In this document: piece by piece, positions 8,643 to 17,261 of the stretch
How positions within the stretch are numbered: position 1 is the stretch's first letter
Layout: the number at the start of each line of letters is the position of its first letter
Assembly: GCF_031127875.1 (NCBI RefSeq)
Contig: NZ_JARXIA010000003.1
Coordinates: 248,001 to 312,000 of the forward strand
Length of the DNA stretch: 64,000 bases
Source of the DNA: Pelagicoccus sp. SDUM812005
GTDB lineage: Bacteria > Verrucomicrobiota > Verrucomicrobiia > Opitutales > Opitutaceae
Direction of reading: 5' to 3'
Made by a program: the position numbers and the translations under genes
The notes under the pieces: generated by a model
Seen by the model: the letters and a program-made list of their open reading frames with translations, nothing else
The model's database searches: none
What the model was told of the DNA's origin: nothing

Positions 8643-10052
8643 TATAAAATGACCCCTTCACCCCTTTTGATCCTTTGCCTTCTCTTCGCCTTTCTGGCGA
8701 ACGCAGCTCGCTCGCAGGCCCAGGCTGAGCAGCGGCCGAACATCGTTTTCATTTTTGCGGACGATTGGGGCTGGGGGGATCTGAGCTGCCACGGGCATCC
8801 CTACGTGAAGACTCCGAATATCGATCGTCTCGCGGCGGAGGGAACGGACTTTACCCGTTTCACGGTTGCGAGCGGCGTTTGTTCGCCCAGTCGGGCAGCG
8901 GTGATGACGGGGCATTTTCCAGCCCGCTACGCCATCGACGGCCACTTCGCTTGGGTGCCGAGCAACGCTTCGCGGGGCATGCCGGACTGGTTGGCGGTAG
9001 ATGCTCCCACCATGCCGCGCTTCTTGCAGCAGGCGGGTTATGCCACGGCCCATTTCGGGAAGTGGCACTTGTCGAACAATATGATTCCCGATTCTCCGAC
9101 GCCGGGAGAGTATGGATACGACGAATACGGCGCCTTCAATTGCTCCGGCGAGCAAATGCCGGTGCACGAGGACGCCCAGCATGCGAACGCGTTCATCGAA
9201 AAGTCGGTCGAAGCAGGGAAGCCGTTCTTCGTGAACCTTTGGATACATGAGCCGCATACGCCCTTTCACACCGTGCCGAAATACGAGTGGCGGTTCCGTC
9301 ACCTGGAGAACGAAGCGGACCGCATCTATGCATCGGTGCTGTCGCATGCGGACGATCGCATCGGGGAAGTTTTGGACACGCTGGATCGTCTCGGCGTGAC
9401 GGACAACACTTTGGTCATCTTCAGTTCCGACAATGGTCCGGCTCGCGGCGGAGAGAATACGAAGTTGGAACTTGGATACGACACGGCTACAGGAGCCGGT
9501 TGGATGATCGGCGGGTCAAAGGGCATCACTGCGGGACGCAGAGGCTACAAGGCCTCGCTTTTCGACGGCGGAATCAACGTCCCCTTTATCGCTCGCTGGC
9601 CGGGCGTGATCGGTGCGGGAGAAACCAACCGTTCCGCCATTTCGGCGGTGGATTTGCTGCCAACCTTCAGCGAGCTGGCGGGCGCCAAGTTGCCGTCCAA
9701 CTACCAGCCGGACGGACTGAGCCAAGTGGAAGTGCTGAAAGGGAAGACAGTTCTGGAGCGGACGAAGCCGCTTTTCTGGAAATACCCGTCGGCCTGGCCG
9801 GCGAGCAAAGGAAAGCCGGATCACTGGGTTTCCTACGCGGTAGCCTTTGGAAAGTGGAAGCTGGTCGCCAATCGGGATTCGAGCTACTTCGAGCTCTACG
9901 ACATCGTGAACGACCCTTACGAGTCGAAGGACCTCAAGGAGAGCTTTTCGGAGGTGGCCGCCGGATTGCTGGCGAAGCTGGGAGACTGGCAGGATTCCTT
10001 GCCCGAGGGGCCCAGCGGGGAGGTCTTCTCCGGTCTTCGTGAAAAGAACTAG
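8643..10052 (+). CDS. Secreted S1-family sulfatase
   Basis: A formylglycine-dependent sulfatase predicted to act in the periplasm or outside on sulfated saccharides. A signal peptide (LLILCLLFAFLANAARSQAQA) precedes the metal site 'FIFADDWGWGD', the maturation motif 'VCSPSRAAVMTG' (Cys80 from this start), 'HFGKWHLS', 'IHEPHTPF' and 'FSSDNGPA'. The open frame extends upstream to 8628, and an ATG at 8649 is also possible. Only 12 bp separate it from the lipoprotein gene downstream, which suggests co-transcription. The substrate cannot be told from sequence alone. Confidence 0.92.
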   Translation, partial: YKMTPSPLLILCLLFAFLANAARSQAQAEQRPNIVFIFADDWGWGDLSCHGHPYVKTPNIDRLAAEGTDFTRFTVASGVCSPSRAAVMTGHFPARYAIDGHFAWVPSNASRGMPDWLAVDAPTMPRFLQQAGYATAHFGKWHLSNNMIPDSPTPGEYGYDEYGAFNCSGEQMPVHEDAQHANAFIEKSVEAGKPFFVNLWIHEPHTPFHTVPKYEWRFRHLENEADRIYASVLSHADDRIGEVLDTLDRLGVTDNTLVIFSSDNGPARGGENTKLELGYDTATGAGWMIGGSKGITAGRRGYKASLFDGGINVPFIARWPGVIGAGETNRSAISAVDLLPTFSELAGAKLPSNYQPDGLSQVEVLKGKTVLERTKPLFWKYPSAWPASKGKPDHWVSYAVAFGKWKLVANRDSSYFELYDIVNDPYESKDLKESFSEVAAGLLAKLGDWQDSLPEGPSGEVFSGLREKN

Positions 10053-10064
10053 GGAGGCTCGGTG

Positions 10065-10520
10065 ATGGCTGGCAGGTTCGCAGTTTTGAGCGCGGGATTC
10101 GCGCTTGTCTTGCTCGTGTTGGGCGGGTGTAGGAACGAGGCGGCGGAAAGGGAGGCCTTGATGTCCGCGATCGATGAATACGAGACCGCTTGGGCGACGG
10201 GCGACTTCCTGAAGGTCGAAGGTTTCTTTACGGAGGATGCCAAGCGACTTCACACGGAGCCTTACGTTTGGGACCGCGCGGAGATCAAGCGTTACTTCGA
10301 GGAGCGGGCGGCCCAAGGCGCAGCTGCTCCGCAAGCGGCCGGCGAAGTCGATTGGAAGTCCGGGCGGGAGTATATCGAGATTCGCGTTGAAGGGGACATC
10401 GCCTACGACATTTTCACGACGGACCGCTTCAAGGCCCTGCATATTTGGGAGCGGCAAGCGGACGGGTCGTGGAAGATCAAGTACGACATGGGTATGTTGA
10501 ACGATCCGGAGTCGGAATAG
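10065..10520 (+). CDS. Small lipoprotein with NTF2/DUF4440-like (SnoaL) fold
   Basis: About 151 residues. A lipoprotein signal peptide ends in the lipobox 'VLLVLGGC', so the mature protein should be membrane-anchored. The remainder, 'ALMSAIDEYETAWATGDF...FFTEDAKRL' through 'GDIAYDIFTTDRF...ERQADGSWKIKYD', fits the cone-shaped NTF2/SnoaL/DUF4440 fold, whose members bind small ligands or act as minor enzymes. The ATG at 10065 is preferred over the GTG at 10062 because an AGGGAGG sequence at 10051-10057 is well spaced from it. It follows the sulfatase stop by 12 bp. The molecular role is unknown. Confidence 0.7.
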   Translation: MAGRFAVLSAGFALVLLVLGGCRNEAAEREALMSAIDEYETAWATGDFLKVEGFFTEDAKRLHTEPYVWDRAEIKRYFEERAAQGAAAPQAAGEVDWKSGREYIEIRVEGDIAYDIFTTDRFKALHIWERQADGSWKIKYDMGMLNDPESE

Positions 10521-10566
10521 CGCTCCTATTGGCGGCTCCGATGTCTGAACTTTTGTCCGGTTATCG

Positions 10567-10586
10567 TATAAAATGAGGGTAGCGCT
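10567..10586 (+). promoter_or_regulatory. Recurrent intergenic element, copy 3 (degenerate core)
   Basis: TATAAAATGAGGGTAGCGCT shares the GGGTAGCGCT half and overall spacing of the repeated element but has AAAATGA in place of TTTTAGG. It lies about 55 bp upstream of the sulfatase start at 10641. Confidence 0.3.
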
Positions 10587-10640
10587 GCGCTCGAAGGCGC
10601 TGTATCCTCGAGGATTCCCTTTTTAACCCCCTGATCCCTT

Positions 10641-12431
10641 ATGATGAAGACGCTTACTCTTTCGCTCTTTTTGTCGCTGGCCGTTTGCTTGTCCGCGAGC
10701 CAACGATCTGCCAACGCTTCAACTCAGCCGAACGTGGTGTTCGTGATGACCGACGACCAAGGTTACGGCGACTTGGCCTGCTTGGGAAATCCATACCTCG
10801 ACACGCCGGCTCTCGACAAGCTGCACGAAGAGAGCACTCGGTTCACGGATTACCACGTGAGCCCGACCTGTTCGCCTACGCGCGGGGCTTTGTTGAGCGG
10901 GCACTACACGAATCGAGCGGGGCCTTGGCATACGATCATGGGGCGCTCAATGCTGCGTTTGGAAGCGATCACCATGGGCGAAGTGTTCGAGGATAGTGGA
11001 TACGCCACCGGCATGTTTGGCAAATGGCACCTCGGCGACGCCTATCCCTATCGGGCCGAGGATCGCGGCTTTCAGGATGTGGTGCGCCACGCGGGCGGCG
11101 GGGTAGGGCAGACTCCCGATTTCTGGGACAACTCCTACTTCAACGACACCTACTTCCGCAACGGCGAGCCGGAGAAGTTCGAGGGCTTCTGCACCGATGT
11201 CTTTTTTCGCGAGGCTCAGCGTTTCATTGGCCAAAGCATCGACGCGGGGAAGCCGTTCTTCGCATACATCGCTCCCAACGCCCCGCACCTGCCGTACCAT
11301 TGTCCCGAAGAGTATTGGGAAAAGTACAAGGGCAAGGGGCTGACTCCCGAGGTTGAGATCTTCTATGGAATGATCGACAACATCGACGACAACGTGGCTT
11401 CGCTCCGCTCCTATCTCGAAAAAAAGGGTGTATCCGAAAATACGATATTCATCTTCATGACCGACAATGGAACGGCGACGGGAGAGAAGGTTTTCAATGC
11501 TGGCATGCGCGGCAAGAAGGGGACTCCGTACGAGGGTGGTCATCGCGTGCCCTTTTTCTTGCACTGGCCTGCGGGCCAGCTCGATACGGGCCGCGACATC
11601 GACACGCTTACCTCCCACATCGACGTCTTGCCGACCTTAATGGATCTCTGCGCCTTGGAGATTCCCATGGACTACAGTTTCGATGGACGGAGCCTTGCTC
11701 CTTTGATCTACGACAATCCGACGCCATGGGTAGAGCGGGCCATCGTCACCGACTCGCAACGTGTGGTGGATCCGATCAAGTGGAAGGATTCGGCGACTAT
11801 GACGGAGCGCTGGCGCCTCGTGAACGGGACCGAGCTCTACGATATCGAAGCCGATCCCGGCCAGACCAAGGACATTGCGGCGAAGCACCCGGATGTGGTG
11901 GCGTCCTTGCGGGCTGAATACGACAAGTGGTGGGCCAGCATCTCGCCGAGTTTCGTGAAGGAAGAACGCTTGCGCATTGGCTGCGACGAGGAAAATCCAG
12001 TGGTCCTCAATGCTCACGATTGGATAACGACCGCTCCGGTTTCCCCGTGGAATCAAGCCCATATCCGTCGCGGGGCGCAGATCGATGGCTACTGGTCCAT
12101 CGTGGTGGAAGAGGTCGGCGTCTACGACGTGGAGTTGAGGCGTTGGCCGCCGGAACTGGCGAAGCCTATCAACGCGTCTTTGGAGCCGGGCGATCCGGTA
12201 CCAGGCTTGGAAGCTTACCGCGGTCCTGCCGGACGCAGCATCGGCGCCAAAACGGCGATCTTGTATGTGGGAGACTACTACGAGGAGAAGCCCGTTGGTC
12301 CGCAGGACGAGGGCATCCATTTCCAGCTCGAGTTGAAGGAAGGACCGACCAAGTTTCGGGCATCCTTCAAGACGGGGCCGAAGCACGAAGACGTCATCGG
12401 CGCCTACTACGCGGTAGTGAAGCGTCGCTAA
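10641..12431 (+). CDS. Secreted S1-family sulfatase with C-terminal extension
   Basis: A 596-residue sulfatase. Signal peptide MKTLTLSLFLSLAVCLSAS; metal site 'VMTDDQGYGD'; maturation motif 'TCSPTRGALLSG' with Cys77; 'MFGKWHLGD'; 'APNAPHLPY'; 'FMTDNGTA'. The usual sulfatase C-terminus is reached around residue 440 ('TELYDIEADPGQTKDIAAKHP'). About 150 further residues follow ('SPSFVKEERLRIGCDEENPVVLNAHDW' through 'FRASFKTGPKHEDVIGAYYAV'), which look like an all-beta accessory domain, possibly for substrate binding. Two adjacent ATG codons (10641, 10644) are equally good starts. A hairpin follows the stop. Confidence 0.92.
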   Translation: MMKTLTLSLFLSLAVCLSASQRSANASTQPNVVFVMTDDQGYGDLACLGNPYLDTPALDKLHEESTRFTDYHVSPTCSPTRGALLSGHYTNRAGPWHTIMGRSMLRLEAITMGEVFEDSGYATGMFGKWHLGDAYPYRAEDRGFQDVVRHAGGGVGQTPDFWDNSYFNDTYFRNGEPEKFEGFCTDVFFREAQRFIGQSIDAGKPFFAYIAPNAPHLPYHCPEEYWEKYKGKGLTPEVEIFYGMIDNIDDNVASLRSYLEKKGVSENTIFIFMTDNGTATGEKVFNAGMRGKKGTPYEGGHRVPFFLHWPAGQLDTGRDIDTLTSHIDVLPTLMDLCALEIPMDYSFDGRSLAPLIYDNPTPWVERAIVTDSQRVVDPIKWKDSATMTERWRLVNGTELYDIEADPGQTKDIAAKHPDVVASLRAEYDKWWASISPSFVKEERLRIGCDEENPVVLNAHDWITTAPVSPWNQAHIRRGAQIDGYWSIVVEEVGVYDVELRRWPPELAKPINASLEPGDPVPGLEAYRGPAGRSIGAKTAILYVGDYYEEKPVGPQDEGIHFQLELKEGPTKFRASFKTGPKHEDVIGAYYAVVKRR

Positions 12432-12442
12432 AGCGGATGCCG

Positions 12443-12471
12443 AGGAAGCGAGGCTCGCCTCGCTTTCCTCA
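12443..12471 (+). terminator. Hairpin after sulfatase
   Basis: GAGGAAGCGAGG pairs with CCTCGCTTTCCTC with a single bulged base and a 4-nt loop, 12 bp after the stop. No T run follows, so the assignment is tentative. Confidence 0.4.
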
Positions 12472-12499
12472 GGCCTAATCGAACTGCATTTATATCGTT

Positions 12500-13768
12500 A
12501 TGAGAAATCGAGCTTTCCGTCTAACGCTCTGCCTTTTGGCGGCATTTGCCTTGGGATTAGGAGCGACCTTGCAGGGCAAGGACTGGTCCAAGAAGGAACT
12601 GCGCAAGGCGCAGGCCAAGGTGCTCGCCCTGGGGAAGCTCGTAGCGGCTCCGCAGGTGTGGGATGACGCAGGGAGGCCTGCGGAGATCGTTCCGGGAGAG
12701 ATGCAGTCCATCTATTTCGACGCCCTCGAATACGAAGGGAAGCCGACTCGGGCCTTCGCTCTCGTGCAGGTTCCGGAAGGGGCTTCCGCGGAGAAACCGG
12801 TGCCTGGGATCGTGCTGGTGCACGGCGGCGGCGGGACCGCCTTTGAGGAATGGGTCAAGCTGTGGGTAGATCGTGGATACGCGGCGATTAGCATTGCGGT
12901 GGAGGGGCAAACGAACGTTCGCAACGAGGCGGCCTCGGACGAGGACAATCCCCGCGGCTGGCAGCGTCACGCTTGGTCGGGACCGCGTCGGGTCGCCATC
13001 TATGGGGACAGCGACAAGCCGATCGAGCAGCAGTGGATGTACCATGCGGTAGCGGATTCGGTGCTGGCCAATTCCTTGATGCGCTCGCTTCCGTTCGTGG
13101 ATGCGGAGCGGACGGGGATCATGGGGATTTCCTGGGGCGGCGTGATCACCAGCACGGTGATTGGCATCGATACGCGTTTTGCCTTCGCGATTCCGACCTA
13201 TGGCTGTGGGCACAAGTTCGACTCGGAGAACCAATACGGCAAGGCCTTGGGCGACAACGAAGTGTACAAGCAAGTTTGGGATCCGATGGTTCGCTTGAAG
13301 CGAGCGAAGATGCCGGTGCAGTGGCTGTCTTGGCCTGGCGACAAGCATTTCCCGATGGACGCCTTCGCAGCTTCCTACCGTGAAGCCTCGGGGCCGCGCT
13401 TGGTGACCTTAATACCCGGGATGAAGCACGGGCACGGCGCCGGCTGGCGTCCTGAGGACAGCTATGCCTTTGCGGACAGCGTGGTAAAGGAAGGACAGCC
13501 TTGGGCGCGGCAGCTTAAAGGCAAACGGGTGGGCGACCGCTACGAAGTGGTCTTCGAATCCGACAAGCCGATCGAGGGAGCTTACTTGGTATCGACCTTG
13601 GATTCTGGATACACGGGTAATCGCAACTGGACGCAAAGCGAAGCCACGCTCGAGAATGTTGACGGCCAGTGGATCGCGACCGCGACTTTGCCGCACGAGG
13701 CCACTGCTTGGTTCGTCAACTTGACCAGCGGGAGCTTGGTGGCGAGCTCCGACTACCAGGAGCGCTAG
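12500..13768 (+). CDS. Secreted alpha/beta-hydrolase, acetyl-esterase-like
   Basis: A 422-residue secreted serine hydrolase of the dienelactone hydrolase/acetyl xylan esterase type. The signal peptide is LTLCLLAAFALGLGATLQG. An oxyanion-type segment 'GIVLVHGGGG' (about residues 97-106) precedes the nucleophile elbow 'GISWGG' with Ser211. Later 'WPGDKHFPMDAF' and 'GMKHGHG' supply plausible Asp and His members of the triad. Related proteins in saccharolytic Planctomycetota and Verrucomicrobiota are annotated as acetyl esterases, which would fit removal of acetyl groups from a decorated polysaccharide, but the substrate is inferred. It stands 68 bp after a sulfatase and is convergent with the next gene. 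Confidence 0.8.
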   Translation: MRNRAFRLTLCLLAAFALGLGATLQGKDWSKKELRKAQAKVLALGKLVAAPQVWDDAGRPAEIVPGEMQSIYFDALEYEGKPTRAFALVQVPEGASAEKPVPGIVLVHGGGGTAFEEWVKLWVDRGYAAISIAVEGQTNVRNEAASDEDNPRGWQRHAWSGPRRVAIYGDSDKPIEQQWMYHAVADSVLANSLMRSLPFVDAERTGIMGISWGGVITSTVIGIDTRFAFAIPTYGCGHKFDSENQYGKALGDNEVYKQVWDPMVRLKRAKMPVQWLSWPGDKHFPMDAFAASYREASGPRLVTLIPGMKHGHGAGWRPEDSYAFADSVVKEGQPWARQLKGKRVGDRYEVVFESDKPIEGAYLVSTLDSGYTGNRNWTQSEATLENVDGQWIATATLPHEATAWFVNLTSGSLVASSDYQER

Positions 13769-13788
13769 CGTTGTCGTAGGCGAGGGAA

Positions 13789-13820
13789 GGGCTGCGCGCT
13801 GCTAGCGTTTCGCGGAGCCC
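13789..13820. terminator. Possible bidirectional hairpin between convergent genes
   Basis: GGGCTGCGCG pairs with CGCGGAGCCC (one mismatch) across a 12-nt loop, in the 74-bp gap where the esterase gene and the minus-strand gene converge. It lacks a clear T run on either side. Confidence 0.35.
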
Positions 13821-13842
13821 CTGTTCCCAAGGAAAGGGCGGG

Positions 13843-14730
13843 CTACTTCTTTTTGGATTTGGTGATCTCTTCCAGTTCGGCGGCGTCGATTTCCTTGACC
13901 ACTTCAAGTTCGCCGACGGTGCCCTTGCCCCAGCCCAGCTGGGTTTTGGTCTTTGCCAGATCGTCGAGATTGGTTCCGAGGTGCGGGATGGCGGCGCGGC
14001 TGAGGGAGGGGACGGCGCTGGCGAAGTTGGTGCCGGGGGACGGGAGGCTGAAGCGGGTAATGAACTGCACTTCCTTGACCTTTTCCTTGTAGAGCTTTTG
14101 CCAGTCGAAGGCGATGAGTACCATGAAGTAGCGTTCCTCGTCGAGCAGGCTCATGTAGTCATGGTAGTCGGAGGGCATGATGCCTTTTTTGTTCAGGCCT
14201 TTGTCGATACCGGTGAGGATGGCGTTTTCGCGGACCTTGGACATGCGCGTCTGGTAGTTTACTTCCTCGCTGAATCCGGTGTCGAAAGAGTCGGTGGATG
14301 CGGCGCTATCCCCTTCGTCGCCGAAGTCGTCGCCGGTTTCCTCGGAACCGTTCTCGCCCATAAGTTCATCCCAATCGTCTTCCAGCTCGGTGGTGCCCCA
14401 GTGCACGACGATGAGGAGGTCGCCTTCTTCGGTCGAAGGGGCGGGGAAGAAGTTCTGGTCCTCCATGTCGGCGGCCAGGGTTTCGACGATGTCCTGGAGG
14501 GTGTAGTTTTCCAAGCTCTTGTCGCGAATGTTGCCGCCGTAGAACTTGCCTTGGGCGAAATGGTAGGTCATGGGGATGGGGCCGTCGTCGCCCATGCGAC
14601 GTTCCACGAACTCCGGCCGAGCCCAGGCGTTGGTAATGACGCGGGCGTTCTTGCGGGAGAAGAGTTGGGCTTGGGCTGAGGACGCGACTGCGAGCGTCAG
14701 CAGGAGAGCAGGTATCCAGATTTTGGGCAT
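13843..14730 (-). CDS. Secreted protein of unknown function
   Basis: I do not recognise this 295-residue protein. It starts with a signal peptide (IWIPALLLTLAVASSAQAQ), then an alpha/beta region. The centre (about residues 125-155) is very acidic and low in complexity, containing runs of E, D, G and S, and looks like a disordered linker. The C-terminus is lysine-rich (EEITKSKKK). Conserved-looking segments are 'DLLIVVHWGTTELEDDWDEL' and 'EERYFMVLIAFDWQKLYKE'. These look like a fold that handles or reports a small value rather than any carbohydrate-active family. It is likely periplasmic. Confidence 0.6.
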   Translation of the reverse strand: MPKIWIPALLLTLAVASSAQAQLFSRKNARVITNAWARPEFVERRMGDDGPIPMTYHFAQGKFYGGNIRDKSLENYTLQDIVETLAADMEDQNFFPAPSTEEGDLLIVVHWGTTELEDDWDELMGENGSEETGDDFGDEGDSAASTDSFDTGFSEEVNYQTRMSKVRENAILTGIDKGLNKKGIMPSDYHDYMSLLDEERYFMVLIAFDWQKLYKEKVKEVQFITRFSLPSPGTNFASAVPSLSRAAIPHLGTNLDDLAKTKTQLGWGKGTVGELEVVKEIDAAELEEITKSKKK

Positions 14731-14843
14731 TAGATAGGGGGGACAAATGTTGGGGGAGTACCTCCTTCTGTATCAGACGAGGAGGACACTCGTTTGTAGT
14801 CTGCTAAAAGCCAACAGATTTCAAGGAGAGATTCAGACGAGAG

Positions 14844-14867
14844 TATCCCTTTTATGGGGGGTACAGG
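14844..14867 (+). promoter_or_regulatory. Recurrent intergenic element, copy 4
   Basis: TATCCCTTTTATGGGGGGTA fits the shared element with one shift in the core. It is about 115 bp upstream of the minus-strand gene at 13843-14730. Confidence 0.35.
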
Positions 14868-14891
14868 GAGCGAGCTGTGGGGGCATTGAAT

Positions 14892-14911
14892 TATCCGATA
14901 AATATCGGATA
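14892..14911. promoter_or_regulatory. Operator-like 9-bp perfect palindrome
   Basis: TATCCGATA and TATCGGATA are separated by only two bases (AA). The spacing is too tight for a good RNA hairpin, so a dimeric repressor site is the more likely reading. It lies between the GMC oxidoreductase stop and the start of the unknown secreted protein gene, both on the minus strand. Confidence 0.45.
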
Positions 14912-14941
14912 GTGAGACTACTAGGGGCGTCGCGACTCCGT

Positions 14942-16591
14942 TTAGGTTGCCATGTGAGCGGCGGCGCGGAGGCCTAAAGCCTCTATGGTAAGGGAAGGGG
15001 ACTCGCCTCCGCCTGAACTCGGGAAAATGCTGGCATCCATGATATGCAAGTTCTGCCAGCGAAAGCTTTTGCCGAAGCTGTCCACGACTGAAGTCTCGGG
15101 ATCAGTTCCCATGCGGCAGGTTCCAAAAACGTGGGTGCTGCTGAAGAAGTCGTAACTTCCGTATTCCTCGACGACTTTGTTGCATCCTGCTTCTTCCAAA
15201 ATAGCGCGTGCGGTTGTTCGCATGAAGCTCAGCCGTTTGATATCTGCATCGTCCAGCTGACTGTGTATCCTAGCGAGCGCGATGCCGTTGGTATCGACTT
15301 CGCTAGGATCCAGGTCGATGTAACTTCCTCGATTCGGTAGCGATTCCCCAATCGCGCCGACCGATAAGATCCGTCCAAACGCCTCCCGCATTGCGACTCG
15401 ATGGGAACGCCCCCATCCGCCGACAATTCTTTGGGCGTATGCAATTGGCCCATTCAGCGCAGCCTCGGACATGCCGGTGGTAAAGCGGCACCCGCCTACT
15501 ACTCCTTCGATGGCGTCCGGAGCATTGAAATCCCAGCTGATGCTATCGGAGGGCAATCCACGGAAGCTCCCGAGGTTTTCCGGATGCAGCGCGCTGGTCG
15601 TCCAGGCCAGCGTCTCCATAAAGTTGAGACCAACCTGCCCCGACTCGTTTGCCAAGCCGTTCGGAGCATGTTGATTGGCCGACGCCAACAGCAAGCGTGG
15701 CGTCTCGACCGCGCCGCAGGATACGATCAGTTTGGGAGTCGCAATGAACTCGTTTTCCCCAGCGCTGTTGACGACATGGACACCGGTCACTCGATCGTCC
15801 GCGCCGGCTTCTATTCGCGTAACGGTGATGCCGGTGCGAATCGTGCAATGGCCGCTCGCTTCAGCCTTACGCAGGAAGGTCACATCGACGCTTCCCTTGT
15901 CCGTGCGCGGACATCCGCGGTTGCAATTCGAGCAATAATTGCAGTGGGGGCGCCCATCGTAGGGCTGGGAAAGCGCTGCTCGAGCGTTTGGACCCCATTT
16001 GATGCCAAGCGCGGAAGCTCCGTCCGCGATTCGACGGCTCGCGTAACCCAAGGGATGTGCCGGCAAAGGATAAGGCTCGCTACGCCAGCGGGCTCCGGGG
16101 TCAGAGGGGCCTGCTACGCCGACTAATCGCTCCGCTTCGCAGTAATACGGTTCCAGCGCGTCGTAGGTCATCGGCCAGTCGGCTGCCACGCCATAGCGCG
16201 ACCGCATCTGCATCGACTCAGGGTGCATACGATGCGACTCCCCGGTGAAGGCTAAGGTCGAGCCTCCGAGTCCGAGTACATGGTTATATTTGTAGGGGCG
16301 GCGGTGAGGCGTTCTGTTGAGACGACCGTCGACTGAATTCCAGGAATACAGATCGTTCAATTCCGGGTCTAGCTCCTGCAAGGCGGCAAAGGCATGCCTC
16401 CCTTCCGAGCCCGCTTTATGGGGAAACCCCTGTTTCTCCCAGGCGTCGGAGTGTAGCTTGAAGTCCTTCGAGGGATCGAAGCGGGGTCCCGCCTCCAACA
16501 CTAGGACCCGCCACTTTTGCCGACTCAGGGCATAGGCCATCGTTCCGCCGCCGGCGCCAGAACCGATAATGACTATATCGTAATCACTCAA
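14942..16591 (-). CDS. GMC-family FAD oxidoreductase (gluconate 2-dehydrogenase large-subunit-like)
   Basis: A 549-residue flavoprotein that oxidises a sugar or sugar acid. The N-terminal FAD-binding motif is 'DIVIIGSGAGGGTMAYALS', followed by 'VLGLGGSTLAFTGESHRM' typical of GMC enzymes. At about residue 215 lies the cysteine cluster 'CNYCSNCNRGCP', seen in gluconate-dehydrogenase-type members. The C-terminal GMC block 'STHVFGTCRMG...LHIMDASIFPSSGGGESPSLT' holds the probable catalytic histidine. No signal peptide is present. Its start overlaps the stop of the upstream small-subunit gene by 4 bp, so the two are translationally coupled and probably form a complex, the small subunit supplying the Tat export signal. 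No cytochrome subunit is adjacent. Confidence 0.88.
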   Translation of the reverse strand: MSDYDIVIIGSGAGGGTMAYALSRQKWRVLVLEAGPRFDPSKDFKLHSDAWEKQGFPHKAGSEGRHAFAALQELDPELNDLYSWNSVDGRLNRTPHRRPYKYNHVLGLGGSTLAFTGESHRMHPESMQMRSRYGVAADWPMTYDALEPYYCEAERLVGVAGPSDPGARWRSEPYPLPAHPLGYASRRIADGASALGIKWGPNARAALSQPYDGRPHCNYCSNCNRGCPRTDKGSVDVTFLRKAEASGHCTIRTGITVTRIEAGADDRVTGVHVVNSAGENEFIATPKLIVSCGAVETPRLLLASANQHAPNGLANESGQVGLNFMETLAWTTSALHPENLGSFRGLPSDSISWDFNAPDAIEGVVGGCRFTTGMSEAALNGPIAYAQRIVGGWGRSHRVAMREAFGRILSVGAIGESLPNRGSYIDLDPSEVDTNGIALARIHSQLDDADIKRLSFMRTTARAILEEAGCNKVVEEYGSYDFFSSTHVFGTCRMGTDPETSVVDSFGKSFRWQNLHIMDASIFPSSGGGESPSLTIEALGLRAAAHMAT

Positions 16592-17091
16592 TCGGGCGCC
16601 TCCGCATAGTCAGGGAATCCAAGCGGTTGTGGCGCATGCGGGAAGCCGACCCCTGGCCAGCTGGCCGCATGCTCGTAATAAAACTGCCGCGCATCTTTCA
16701 AGGTTTGGTAGAAGAACATGCCGGGCATCGTCTTCGTACCCATCGCCTCGGCCTGAGCGACTATTGCTTCGCGTCCCGCTTCGTGCAGGGACAAGAAAGA
16801 GGAAGCGTTGCGATCCCGCGCTTGCTTGTCCGCCCACTGCATTCCCGCTCTCAGCAAGCGAGTGTAGTGGGGTGTCTCGGCAGCCTTCGCGACAATTTGT
16901 TGATGCACCTGCAACTCGCTAGCAGCGGGGCTTGAGCCATCCCGCGGAAGCAGCGTGTCCACCCAACGTCGAACACCAACGCTCCAATCGGCCGGAGTTC
17001 CGCCCATTGGTAATCCGAATAGGCGTCCGAGGTCCGCCCACCAAACGCTTGCGGCAACGATAACGAGGAAGTGGCGACGGGGCAAACGCAT
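16588..17091 (-). CDS. Gluconate 2-dehydrogenase subunit 3-like protein, Tat-exported
   Basis: A 167-residue protein beginning MRLPRRHFLVIVAASVWW, a twin-arginine-type signal (RRHFL). The body, 'GVRRWVDTLLPRDGSSPAASELQVHQQIV' through 'GMFFYQTLKDARQFYYEHAASWPGVGFP', has the signature of the gluconate 2-dehydrogenase subunit 3 family, the small partner of GMC flavoproteins. The start at 17091 is chosen because it begins the Tat signal; the frame also opens 90 bp upstream, into the terminator of the preceding gene. It overlaps the GMC gene by 4 bp. In known systems the small subunit carries its partner across the inner membrane. Confidence 0.78.
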   Translation of the reverse strand: MRLPRRHFLVIVAASVWWADLGRLFGLPMGGTPADWSVGVRRWVDTLLPRDGSSPAASELQVHQQIVAKAAETPHYTRLLRAGMQWADKQARDRNASSFLSLHEAGREAIVAQAEAMGTKTMPGMFFYQTLKDARQFYYEHAASWPGVGFPHAPQPLGFPDYAEAPD

Positions 17092-17183
17092 TGCAGTACA
17101 CAGGCTTATTCTCTCCCGACTGACCAGCCAGAACTTTCCGCGGGCCAATTCAACGGAATTGCGGTGCGGGACAAACCCCACAC

Positions 17184-17217
17184 AAAAACGCGGAACAAGG
17201 CTAACCCTGTTCCGCGA
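17184..17217 (-). terminator. Rho-independent terminator of the VPDSG-CTERM gene
   Basis: On the minus strand CGCGGAACA pairs perfectly with TGTTCCGCG over an 11-nt loop and is followed by TTTTTG. It lies 45 bp after the stop of the 17262-17828 gene. Confidence 0.85.
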
Positions 17218-17261
17218 CGTTCAATGTATGAAATTGATATTCTTGCAAAGAAGCGCCCCGT

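Noticed and set aside
13763-13807. Pair of GCTAGCG words after the esterase gene as a terminator stem
   Set aside because: GCTAGC is self-palindromic, and the overlapping GGGCT...AGCCC stem at 13789-13820 is longer, so the GCTAGCG pairing is less likely.
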